A stretch of 11,633 nt of DNA from JANNFX01 sp031380225 (lineage in GTDB: Bacteria > Pseudomonadota > Alphaproteobacteria > Rhizobiales > Hyphomicrobiaceae), in the NCBI GenBank assembly GCA_031380225.1, contig JANNFX010000096.1:1-11633 (forward strand), given 5' to 3'. This document shows, in pieces, positions 1-5,831 of the stretch. Under the pieces are notes generated by a model that was given only the letters and a program-made list of their open reading frames with translations, did no database searches and was not told the DNA's origin. The position numbers and the translations under genes were made by a program. Position 1 is the stretch's first letter, and each line of letters opens with the position of its first letter.

Positions 1-1
1 C

Positions 2-847
2 AACGGCGGGTTCGCGATAGCAACGGTCACAATCGTCGTAAGTGATCTCGACAGCACGCCGAAGGACGTGGTGTTCGGCGCCGGCGGTCCGGGCTCAACA
101 ACGGATGGCCAATCGCCTGGCACTCGTCCATTTACGCACGAAAGCATCTCTGTTGACGGGGCTGTCGTCGACGCTGTGTTCGGCGTCGGCGAATTGCACA
201 GCGTCGCTGCCGCACTTGGTGCGGATGGCGTCGTGTTGGCGGCGGCCAACGGGCCGCGATCACTCGGTGGATTGGGCTCGATCGGAACTGATAACGTCAT
301 CGTCGAAACTATTCGGGCTGAGCGCTCCCGTGAAATCTTGGAAGCGGCTGGCTTCAGCCGGCCGAGCCAGGACTACAAACTGATATCACTTCCTGGTTTC
401 TCGCTCCGCCGTGATGTGCCAGGTAACATCGGTGGTTTGTCAACGCAGGAGCAAGTAATCGTCGAGAGCTTGGTGCGCGAAGGCGCGCTGATCATCCAGA
501 TCTCGAATTCACTGATCGACGGGGACAAGCAGATCGTTGACTACCGGATTACACAGGCCGACGGCACACCGCTGCCAGGTTGGCTTGACAAGCCCGCCAG
601 AGATTTATTGATCGGCCGCCGTGCGGCTGACTCTGATTTGTTAAGACTGCGGATTGAAGCGATCTATTCAGATGGCTCGACGGTGGTCGAAGTAGTAAAA
701 ATCGATACCGCGACGGGTGAAATCCAATCGATAAAAGACGGCAAGCAAGGCTCCATCGCACCGCCGTTGTTTAAGGATCAATTCCGCTCACGCGCGGCTC
801 TGACGCCGGCAGAGATTGAATTGCTGGGATTGGCGCTAGCGGGCTAA
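2..847 (+). CDS. C-terminal part of a large repeat/cadherin-like surface or secreted protein (5' truncated)
   Basis: The reading frame is open from base 2 to the TAA at 845-847, with no stop before the GTG at 68, so the real start lies outside the window; about 281 residues are visible. The first visible residues contain IATVTIVVSDLD, which resembles the last beta strand of VCBS/cadherin-like repeats of large bacterial adhesins. Near the C-terminus, a stretch beginning DYRITQADGTPLPGWL and followed by a RLRIEAIYSDGSTVVEV strand resembles the Ig-like cadherin/dystroglycan-type (CADG/He_PIG) fold. The middle is Gly/Val/Ala rich with no catalytic motif I recognise. I see no membrane helix and no obvious RTX nonapeptide run in the visible part. 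The likely role is a cell-surface or secreted adhesin-like protein. This is inferred from fold resemblance only. A hairpin terminator follows 18 bp after the stop. Confidence 0.6.
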   Translation, partial: NGGFAIATVTIVVSDLDSTPKDVVFGAGGPGSTTDGQSPGTRPFTHESISVDGAVVDAVFGVGELHSVAAALGADGVVLAAANGPRSLGGLGSIGTDNVIVETIRAERSREILEAAGFSRPSQDYKLISLPGFSLRRDVPGNIGGLSTQEQVIVESLVREGALIIQISNSLIDGDKQIVDYRITQADGTPLPGWLDKPARDLLIGRRAADSDLLRLRIEAIYSDGSTVVEVVKIDTATGEIQSIKDGKQGSIAPPLFKDQFRSRAALTPAEIELLGLALAG

Positions 848-864
848 ATCTCTGGTATCAAAGT

Positions 865-920
865 AACCGGCTGAGTGAAGTCATCAGGACATGATGACTT
901 TGCCGGCCGGTTCTTTTATT
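865..920 (+). terminator. Hairpin terminator after the repeat-protein gene
   Basis: The outer arms AACCGGC (865-871) and GCCGGTT (906-912) flank an inner perfect 9-bp stem, AAGTCATCA (878-886) with TGATGACTT (892-900), around a 5-nt loop. The T-rich run CTTTTATT (913-920) follows directly. This fits an intrinsic terminator for the plus-strand gene ending at 847. It lies between two convergent units and may also stop tRNA transcription from the other strand, although the U-run on that side is weaker. Confidence 0.75.
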
Positions 921-936
921 CGCGATCAAAGAGATA

Positions 937-1013
937 TGGTAGCGAGAGCCAGACTTGAACTGGCGACCTACGGATTATGATTCCGCCGCTCTAACCAACT
1001 GAGCTATCCCGCC
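937..1013 (-). tRNA. tRNA-Met (anticodon CAU), elongator type
   Basis: The reverse complement folds as a complete 77-nt tRNA with encoded CCA. The acceptor stem pairs GGCGGGA with TCTCGCT (G1-U72 and G5-U68 wobbles), the D stem pairs GCTC with GAGC, the anticodon stem pairs GCGGA with TCCGT around loop ATCATAA, and the T stem pairs GCCAG with CTGGC around TTCAAGT. The anticodon CAU is encoded at plus-strand 977-979. The features of initiator tRNA (C1-A72 mismatch, three G-C pairs in the anticodon stem) are absent, so this is not tRNA-fMet. It could in principle be the lysidine-modified tRNA-Ile2, which also has CAU. Elongator Met is my preferred call from overall similarity to alphaproteobacterial tRNA-Met. 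Confidence 0.93.
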
Positions 1014-1024
1014 ATGGGAAGCCT

Positions 1025-1053
1025 CGTATGGCCTCCGGCACTTGATCTGTCAA
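1025..1053 (-). promoter_or_regulatory. Sigma70-like promoter of the tRNA
   Basis: On the minus strand a perfect TTGACA (-35, plus positions 1048-1053) is followed by exactly 17 bp and a weaker -10 hexamer, CATACG (1025-1030). This ends 11 bp before the mature tRNA 5' end at 1013. Position, spacing and the consensus -35 fit a housekeeping promoter driving the tRNA with a very short leader. Confidence 0.65.
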
Positions 1054-1092
1054 GAAAGCCGGGCGCGGTGTGTCAGTTGGGCAATAAACGCA

Positions 1093-1121
1093 CAAAAGCC
1101 GGGCGCGGGGCCCGGCTTTTG
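1093..1121 (-). terminator. Intrinsic terminator of pmtA
   Basis: A perfect 12-bp inverted repeat, CAAAAGCCGGGC (1093-1104) with GCCCGGCTTTTG (1110-1121), has a 5-nt loop and lies 20 bp past the pmtA stop codon. The A-run and T-run inside the arms give a terminator that could work on both strands. A partial copy of the left arm, AAAGCCGGGCGCGG, recurs at 1055-1068, just upstream of the tRNA promoter. Confidence 0.85.
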
Positions 1122-1141
1122 AAAAACTCACACAGATGAAG

Positions 1142-1879
1142 TCACTCGGCGGCTTCGGCCAATTTGCTAGAGGCCATTTTGCGGAAGCGCATCATCGTAA
1201 AGATGCCCCAAGGCTTCAGGGCTTGGCGCTGATCAAGCTTCAGGTCATTGCAGACCATGACCCGCGATACGTCGAAAACCGGCCGCCAGCCGATGATTTC
1301 GGCGAACGGTGCCATCCGGCGCTCAACCCAGCCACGGACGCCTTCTTCCTGGCTGAAGTGATTGACCAGCATCACTTCGCCGCCAAGCTTGGTCACGCGC
1401 GCCAATTCGCGCATGACTTTTTCAGGTTCAGGCACAACTGTCAGCACGAACATGGCGACGGTGGTTTCGAATGAGTTGTCGGGAAATTGCAGGTTCGAGG
1501 CATCCATTTCCTGCAGGCCAACAACGTTGGTCAGATTTTCTTCAGCAACTTTGGCGCGAGCCTTTTCGAGCATCTCTGGCGACAGGTCGATGCCGGTTAT
1601 TCTCAGATCATGCTTGTAGTCACTGAGCGCAAGGCCGGTACCAACGCCGACTTCAAGAATGCTCGTGCCCGCAGGCTTTGAGTTCAACACTTCCACTGCC
1701 GCTTTGCGGCCAAGGGTCGAAACTGCGCCGAACGTGTGATCGTAGACAGGAGCCCACCGGCGGTAAGCAACTTTGACGACGTCTTCGTCAATGTGGCCAA
1801 TGCCTGTAATCTTGCCGCCGTCGCGTTCAAGCTTGGCGAGGCTCGGACGCGCACTCTCCAAACGTGATTTCGCTGCCAT
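1142..1879 (-). CDS. pmtA: Phosphatidylethanolamine N-methyltransferase PmtA (class I SAM-dependent)
   Basis: This enzyme methylates phosphatidylethanolamine stepwise with S-adenosylmethionine, leading toward phosphatidylcholine at the cytoplasmic membrane. With the ATG at 1879 it is 245 aa. Visible signatures are AYRRWAPVYDHTFG (38-51), motif I LEVGVGTGL (75-83), the acidic motif II GIDLSPEML (from residue 96), MFVLTVVPEPE, and VNHFSQEEGVRGWVERR. The last two are characteristic of Rhodobacter/Sinorhizobium-type PmtA rather than a general UbiE-like methyltransferase. An in-frame ATG at 1906 would add nine residues but has no Shine-Dalgarno; GAGGAG lies 12 bp before the 1879 ATG, so I prefer the shorter form. 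It lies 100 bp downstream of mnmA on the same strand, with a weak hairpin between, and ends at a strong terminator. It is probably its own unit or a loose read-through partner of mnmA. Confidence 0.85.
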   Translation of the reverse strand: MAAKSRLESARPSLAKLERDGGKITGIGHIDEDVVKVAYRRWAPVYDHTFGAVSTLGRKAAVEVLNSKPAGTSILEVGVGTGLALSDYKHDLRITGIDLSPEMLEKARAKVAEENLTNVVGLQEMDASNLQFPDNSFETTVAMFVLTVVPEPEKVMRELARVTKLGGEVMLVNHFSQEEGVRGWVERRMAPFAEIIGWRPVFDVSRVMVCNDLKLDQRQALKPWGIFTMMRFRKMASSKLAEAAE

Positions 1880-1937
1880 TTGAATTACTCGCTCCTCAAT
1901 AAGCATAAGCGCAAAACTGATCTTGGGCTGACCGATA

Positions 1938-1954
1938 AGGTGCGCCCTGCACCT
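1938..1954 (-). terminator. Weak hairpin between mnmA and pmtA
   Basis: A 6-bp inverted repeat, AGGTGC (1938-1943) with GCACCT (1949-1954), sits in the short mnmA-pmtA gap. On the minus strand it is followed only by TTATC, not a proper U-run. It may reduce read-through from mnmA or may be chance. Confidence 0.3.
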
Positions 1955-1979
1955 GTCTACCGTCTAACTTGGATTTGCA

Positions 1980-3170
1980 TCACGCGGCCGGCAACCCCGC
2001 GATCCGTTCGAATTGTGTAGAAATTTGGGCGGAGGCGGAAGTTCGAGCAATCCATCCTCCGCCAAGTACACGGGCGCCCGCATTTGGACCGTCATAGAAC
2101 ACGCAGGCTTGGCCCTTTGCGATGCCTTCTTCTCCGGTCTCGAGTATGACGTCGACGCGACCAAATTCTTTGCAAAGCACCAAAGTCGCAGGTGACGGTG
2201 CCTGTGTCGACCGGATGCGGGCAAATACCACTGCACCACCGGCGCCAGCAGCTCGTGTCCTAACGCCTTCATCCAACCAATTGACGTCTCTAAGCACAAG
2301 AGCCTGCGTTAACAATAAGTCACGAGGTCCCACTATGACTTCGTTTTTGGCGGCATCGACGCGGATAACGTACAGTGGGTCCGCGGCGGGAATGCGGATG
2401 CCGCGCCGCTGGCCGACAGTATAATTGATCGTCCCCTCATGCCGGCCAAGCAACCGGCCATCCACGTGAACGATGTCACCTGGCTTGGTCGCGCCCGGCT
2501 TCAACTTTTCAATGACGTCGGTGTAGCGGCCCTTTGGCACGAAACATATGTCCTGGCTGTCGGGCTTGTCGGCGACCGGCAGGTTCATATCGTGTGCAAC
2601 CTGCCGGACCTCGGCCTTGGTCAGCCCCCCGATTGGGAACATGAGGTGTTCAAGCTGCTGACGGCTGGTCGCAAACAGGAAATAGCTCTGGTCGCGATGA
2701 GTATCGATGGCGCGCAGCAGTTCGGGTCCGTCTATGCCGTCACGCTTTTGGATGTAGTGCCCGGTCGCCAAATGCGAGGCGCCCAGATCCTGAGCGAAGT
2801 GCAACAGATCGCGGAACTTGATGTCCTGGTTGCAGTTCACGCACGGGATCGGCGTTTCGCCCGCGATATAGCTTTCGGCAAAGGTGTCGATGACGGCGGC
2901 GGCAAAGCGCTTTTCGTAGTCGAGCACATAATGGGGAATAGAAAGAACTTCCGCGACGCGCCGCGCATCCTGGATATCCTGGCCGGCACAGCAGCTGCCC
3001 TTGCGGCCTGTGGCTTCGCCATGATCATAAAGTTGCAAGGTCACGCCGATGACATCGTGGCCGGCAGCCTTAAGAATTGCTGCGGCTACTGATGAATCGA
3101 CGCCGCCCGACATCGCAATAACGATGCGCTGGCCCGGCTTTCCCACACCTGCACTTGGTAAATCCGCCAA
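1980..3170 (-). CDS. mnmA: tRNA-specific 2-thiouridylase MnmA
   Basis: MnmA adenylates U34 of tRNA-Lys, -Glu and -Gln and transfers sulfur from a sulfur-relay persulfide to give 2-thiouridine in the cytoplasm. The 396-aa protein carries the ATP-binding PP-loop SGGVDSS (21-27), CCAGQD (60-65), PCVNCN with the expected first catalytic Cys at 110, TGHY (136-139), DQSYFLF (160-166) and PDSQDICF with the second catalytic Cys at 209. The C-terminal beta-barrel part includes YTVGQRRG. Length and motif order match the family. The start is a TTG at 3168-3170. It is preceded by GAGAGGA at a 7-bp spacing, and an in-frame TGA lies just upstream, so there is no room for a longer protein. A GTG at codon 9 is the alternative. 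It is divergent from sciP and upstream of pmtA. Confidence 0.96.
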   Translation of the reverse strand: MADLPSAGVGKPGQRIVIAMSGGVDSSVAAAILKAAGHDVIGVTLQLYDHGEATGRKGSCCAGQDIQDARRVAEVLSIPHYVLDYEKRFAAAVIDTFAESYIAGETPIPCVNCNQDIKFRDLLHFAQDLGASHLATGHYIQKRDGIDGPELLRAIDTHRDQSYFLFATSRQQLEHLMFPIGGLTKAEVRQVAHDMNLPVADKPDSQDICFVPKGRYTDVIEKLKPGATKPGDIVHVDGRLLGRHEGTINYTVGQRRGIRIPAADPLYVIRVDAAKNEVIVGPRDLLLTQALVLRDVNWLDEGVRTRAAGAGGAVVFARIRSTQAPSPATLVLCKEFGRVDVILETGEEGIAKGQACVFYDGPNAGARVLGGGWIARTSASAQISTQFERIAGLPAA

Positions 3171-3550
3171 CTCTAAGTCCTCTCAAAACGGCACGAAACC
3201 GGGATGTCCCATCGCTAGGGTCAACTCAGTCCATCACAATCAAATAGTTCAGAACCGGACAGGTTCCCAGAGGCATTTGGACCGGTTTCACACTCCAGGG
3301 CGCGATTTTTTGGCCTATTTGCTGGCATAGCGCTTGCGATCTGGAGGCTTGGAGGCGCCGGAACGCAGATATTTGTCTCGTTATGGGGCCGCCGTTAGCC
3401 GGTTGAAGCGCAGAAACCATAAGGCACGGGCATAAACCTTACCGGCCGGAGAAGGCCTTTTTCTCCAGCCATTTTATGCTATGTTTACTCAATGGGTTAT
3501 GTGGATTTTAAGAGCAATCGGTTACGTTAAAATCTGGGTCAGTAGTAGTA
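3171..3550. promoter_or_regulatory. Divergent spacer between mnmA and sciP
   Basis: About 380 bp hold no gene I can support. The mnmA ribosome-binding site (GAGAGGA on the minus strand) lies at the left end. A short hairpin, GGAGAA (3448-3453) with TTCTCC (3461-3466), sits near the sciP side without a U-run. The last 70 bp before sciP are clearly AT-richer than the surroundings and contain two TTAA tetramers (3508-3511 and 3527-3530), the CtrA half-site sequence. Their spacing does not match the TTAA-N7-TTAA consensus. TTTACT (3484-3489) and TTTAAG (3507-3512), 17 bp apart, are a poor promoter candidate. The promoters of both genes must lie in or near this spacer, but I cannot fix them. Confidence 0.5.
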
Positions 3551-3559
3551 ATGAGTATC

Positions 3560-3838
3560 ATGACCGAACAACCTATGAGAGCGCGGGTGCGCTACGTTAT
3601 CGGCCCCGATGGGTCGCCGTTAACTGTCGCCGATCTGCCGCCGAAAGACACCAAACGCTGGGTCATCCGCCGCAAGGCAGAGGTGGTCGCCGCCGTGCGC
3701 GGGGGCCTTCTCTCGATTGATGAAGCCTGTGAACGGTACCGTCTCACGGTGGACGAATTCTTGTCGTGGCAACGGTCCATCGACAAGCATGGCCTTCCGG
3801 GGCTTCGTGCGACACGTATCCAGGACTATCGGGGCTAG
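3560..3838 (+). CDS. sciP: CtrA inhibitor SciP (DUF1153 family)
   Basis: SciP is a small helix-turn-helix protein that in Caulobacter binds CtrA and prevents it from activating its promoters, and may also contact DNA itself. From the ATG at 3560 it is 92 aa, close to the usual size. Diagnostic stretches are RYVIGPDGSPLTVADLPP near the N-terminus, TKRWVIRRKAEVVAAVRGGL and SIDEACERYRLTVDEFLSWQ (the trihelical HTH core), and the conserved end GLRATRIQDYR. An in-frame ATG at 3551 would add three residues. Neither start has a strong Shine-Dalgarno, and family members commonly begin MTE or MTD, so I prefer 3560. The gene lies about 2 kb from ctrA, with a lipoprotein gene and fliJ between them on the opposite strand. 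Confidence 0.93.
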   Translation: MTEQPMRARVRYVIGPDGSPLTVADLPPKDTKRWVIRRKAEVVAAVRGGLLSIDEACERYRLTVDEFLSWQRSIDKHGLPGLRATRIQDYRG

Positions 3839-3851
3839 ATCTCCCCGATAG
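3826..3851 (+). terminator. Inverted repeat overlapping the sciP stop codon
   Basis: A perfect 9-bp stem, CTATCGGGG (3826-3834) with CCCCGATAG (3843-3851), closes an 8-nt loop that contains the sciP TAG stop. No T-run follows on the plus strand, so it is not a classical intrinsic terminator. It may stabilise the 3' end, or act with Rho. Only the stem is directly visible. Confidence 0.4.
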
Positions 3852-3984
3852 GGAACATGTGAGACTTAAACGGCGATTGGTTCCGATGCGGGGCAAGCCG
3901 TTTGGTGTGGTGCTAACGAGCCTGGCTTCATTGCCGGGTCGGCCGCAGCAGCAAAGTCTTGCCCGTCCAAACAACCTGAAGAAG

Positions 3985-4575
3985 TCAGCGCAAAGGTGGC
4001 GCCGGCTTGGTTTTAGGCGTTCCAGGTGCCGACTTCGCAGTCACAGGCGTCAAGGCAGGAGCTGCCGCCCAACCCGCGGTTACAGGCGCTTCGCTGCAAC
4101 CCTCTTCTTTGGCCGACCAGCGGAACACATCGGCCTTTAAGCGGTCACCTAGGACCGGGTCAATCTTGAGATTTTCGACTTCGACCCGCGTGCCCTCGGG
4201 AGTTGGCGCGATATCGACCGCGAACGCCCTCAGGCTTCGCGGGTCGGCAGCATCTTTGTCGCGCGTTCGAACAGCGATTTCAGCCTTGCCGCCCTTCGAT
4301 GGTGGATCGGCGTCGGCAAAGTAAATGTATGGCCCCTTGAGTGGTCCGCTGGCGCCGAACCAGCAAGTAAGAGCTCCACGAGCAATCCGTGTATAAACTT
4401 CGGTCGCAGTACCCTCCGCCGTTGTCATGTCTCCTGGCGCAATTTTGGGCAACTCGAGTTTGGGCGCGGCTGCCAATGACAGAAGACTTGTGCCGCCTTC
4501 AGACGCGCAGCCGCTAGCCAGAGCGGCCGCCGCCGCGGCGGTGATCAAGAGGCAATTCGGTTTTGTCGGCGGCAT
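3985..4575 (-). CDS. Putative lipoprotein of unknown function
   Basis: I do not recognise the family. The 196-aa product has a short N-terminal region (MPPTKPNCLLI), an Ala-rich hydrophobic stretch and a lipobox-like LASGC with the candidate lipidated Cys at 23. It is therefore probably exported and anchored to the inner or outer membrane. The mature part starts with a Leu/Ala/Pro-rich linker. A soluble domain follows with a Cys in LTCWFG, YIYFADADPP, a possible beta strand AEIAVRTRD and VEVENLKIDPVLGDRLKADVF. Another Cys is in EEGCSE, so a disulfide is possible. The tail is Pro/Lys/Thr-rich (TPKTKPAPPLR) and may be disordered. The ATG at 4575 has no clear Shine-Dalgarno. The gene converges with sciP and lies 189 bp downstream of fliJ on the same strand, so co-expression with flagellar genes is possible but unproven. 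Confidence 0.75.
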   Translation of the reverse strand: MPPTKPNCLLITAAAAAALASGCASEGGTSLLSLAAAPKLELPKIAPGDMTTAEGTATEVYTRIARGALTCWFGASGPLKGPYIYFADADPPSKGGKAEIAVRTRDKDAADPRSLRAFAVDIAPTPEGTRVEVENLKIDPVLGDRLKADVFRWSAKEEGCSEAPVTAGWAAAPALTPVTAKSAPGTPKTKPAPPLR

Positions 4576-4764
4576 TACGTGAATTCACAGCTATTGGCCC
4601 GGATTTGGCCCAGGCGCACGAGTTAAGCTTGGTGACTGTCACGGGACAGCGGCATTGCCAAGGCGCTGCGGCCAAAAATGCCGGGATTGCTAGGTGCAAA
4701 ACAGAAAACGGCCTGTTTAGAGGTCGCTGCAACTTAATTTCAGATGGGCTTGTGACCCCTAGCG

Positions 4765-5148
4765 CTACCGCAGGGCAGCTGTGCGGCTGGCTTCGGTCCG
4801 GCGACGGCCGAGGCTGGAGGTGTCGCGCGGCTCGGGATTGTTGGCTCGATCCAGCTGGCTTGCAGCTTCAGCGCGCTCACGCTCGGCGGCAGCCAGTTTG
4901 AGCATTAGGTCATTGATCGACACGACGAGCTTATCGCGGCGCCCTGCTGCCGATTTCGCAAAGGTTGAATAGGAGAAGTGGGCCGGATCCTTGATGCCTG
5001 TGCGGCCTTCTTCGGCCTCGATCTGGCGGTCAAGATCAGCTGCCATCCCCTGCAGCTCACGAATCATCTGTTCGAGACCTGCAACTTTGCGGGTCGCCTC
5101 GTCAGCTGCGAAGCGTTTCAGCCGCAGCGCCGTTTCGCGTGCCTTCAT
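4765..5148 (-). CDS. fliJ: Flagellar export protein FliJ
   Basis: FliJ is a small coiled-coil protein of the flagellar type III export apparatus that works with the FliI ATPase and recycles chaperones. From the ATG at 5148 the product is 127 aa. It starts MKARETALRLKRFAADEATRKV, typical of alphaproteobacterial FliJ, and is a charged helical coiled coil through LEQMIRELQGMAADLDRQIEAEE. It retains the conserved segment GIKDPAHFSYSTFAKSAAGRRD. The C-terminal tail is Arg/Ser/Ala-rich and poorly conserved. An upstream in-frame ATG at 5163 would add MGYRT. The family start MK-RE and a GGGG about 8 bp before 5148 favour the shorter form. FliI, usually encoded directly 5' of FliJ, is not present: upstream lies only a long spacer and then divergent ctrA. 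Confidence 0.88.
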   Translation of the reverse strand: MKARETALRLKRFAADEATRKVAGLEQMIRELQGMAADLDRQIEAEEGRTGIKDPAHFSYSTFAKSAAGRRDKLVVSINDLMLKLAAAERERAEAASQLDRANNPEPRDTSSLGRRRTEASRTAALR

Positions 5149-5246
5149 CGTTCGATACCCCATACAAATTCGAACAGTCCTAGATCGGTCGTGTTTCTCT
5201 CAACGAGAGTAACGTTACAACTACCGTGCCAGAATCAGCGCTGACA

Positions 5247-5277
5247 CCCCTGAGACCGGCCGGTGCCGGGTCAGGGG
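5247..5277. repeat. Compound GC-rich stem-loop in the ctrA-fliJ spacer
   Basis: The outer arms CCCCTGA (5247-5253) and TCAGGGG (5271-5277) enclose a second stem, CCGGC (5256-5260) with GCCGG (5265-5269), with a 4-nt loop. Only small bulges separate the stems. No T-run follows on either strand. It could be a leader structure in the fliJ transcript, about 100 bp upstream of its start, or a remnant terminator. Confidence 0.45.
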
Positions 5278-5328
5278 CTAAAAGCACCGCTGTTAGGACC
5301 AATGAAGACCCAACCGCTATCCGTATTG

Positions 5329-5340
5329 TGGCATATGCCA
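5329..5340. promoter_or_regulatory. 12-bp perfect palindrome TGGCATATGCCA
   Basis: This is a perfect dyad in the ctrA-fliJ spacer, adjacent to the TTAA-N7-TAAA element. It has the look of a dimeric transcription factor operator. I do not recognise the regulator. Confidence 0.3.
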
Positions 5341-5705
5341 ATTAAGTTGCGGTAAAGCAACGGACTAGATGGATGAGTTAATTCTTTTTGCAAGCTGCCC
5401 AAATTCCCTAGATGTTCTCTTTGGACCTTAATCGAATTCTGTTAGCTGTTGATTCGAGGGCAAATTCCACGGCCGCCGCTTAAAATCGGTGGTTCGGTGT
5501 TGGACGCGGAGCCTGTTGGCGTTTTATCGCGCCGGTGTCGTTGCGTAGGCACTGGGGTGGCTGAGTTTATTCCAAAATGGCGGGGGCCGGACGCGCGGAA
5601 ACATTGGCCGCGTGCAGGAGACGTGCGTGCGTAGGGTCGAATTAACGGCGGTAAAAAATTCGAAAGGATTTTGGCCGATTGCGGGGTGACTTGAAGGTTT
5701 TGTTA

Positions 5706-5721
5706 ATAACTGACGGGTAAC
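5706..5721 (+). promoter_or_regulatory. Candidate CtrA autoregulatory site upstream of ctrA
   Basis: ATAAC (5706-5710) and GTAAC (5717-5721) are spaced 11 bp start to start, the same helical phasing as the CtrA box TTAAC-N6-TTAAC, and match it at 8 of 10 positions. A TTAA directly upstream (5703-5706) and a TTAAC just downstream (5725-5729) make a dense half-site cluster. Autoregulation by CtrA is known in Caulobacter. Binding here is inferred. Confidence 0.35.
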
Positions 5722-5831
5722 TTCTTAACATCGATTTAGTCAGAGTAGCGCTTTGGCCAGAATGGCGCAAAGTTTCGTTCAACAATGGGGCAATAGTCTC
5801 GGAAACGAGACTGGGACGAGAGGAAAATACA

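Larger units (their letters stand above)
5164..5831. promoter_or_regulatory. Long ctrA-fliJ divergent control region
   Basis: This is about 670 bp without a credible gene. From left to right it holds a small hairpin, CTCTC (5197-5201) with GAGAG (5205-5209). It also holds the palindrome GTAACGTTAC (5209-5218), a compound GC-rich stem-loop (5247-5277), the 12-bp palindrome TGGCATATGCCA (5329-5340) and TTAA-N7-TAAA (5342-5356), which matches the CtrA box at 7 of 8 positions on the minus strand. Further right are one GANTC CcrM methylation site, GATTC (5451-5455), and a cluster of TTAA/TAAC half-sites (5703-5729) about 105-130 bp upstream of the ctrA start. Caulobacter ctrA has two promoters controlled by CtrA itself and by GANTC methylation, so this arrangement is suggestive. 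The exact promoters cannot be fixed by eye. Confidence 0.6.

Noticed and set aside
2439..3092. 217-aa plus-strand open frame
   Set aside because: It lies entirely opposite mnmA, whose protein is unmistakable. It has no Shine-Dalgarno or domain and is a frame shadow in GC-rich coding DNA.
3226..3420. 64-aa minus-strand open frame in the mnmA-sciP spacer
   Set aside because: It has no ribosome-binding site and no recognisable sequence. It could be transcribed as part of the mnmA leader, but I see no support for translation.
3508..3530. Two TTAA tetramers as a CtrA box upstream of sciP
   Set aside because: The spacing between the tetramers is 15 bp rather than 7 bp, so they do not form the consensus site. 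They are mentioned only as half-sites.
4579..4588. Palindrome GTGAATTCAC just upstream of the lipoprotein start
   Set aside because: It is a 10-bp dyad of a size expected by chance in 11 kb; there is no second copy or known regulator to support an operator.
5449..5634. 61-aa plus-strand open frame in the ctrA-fliJ spacer
   Set aside because: It has a non-ATG start without Shine-Dalgarno, Arg/Pro/Gly-rich low-quality sequence and no family resemblance. The region is better explained as regulatory.
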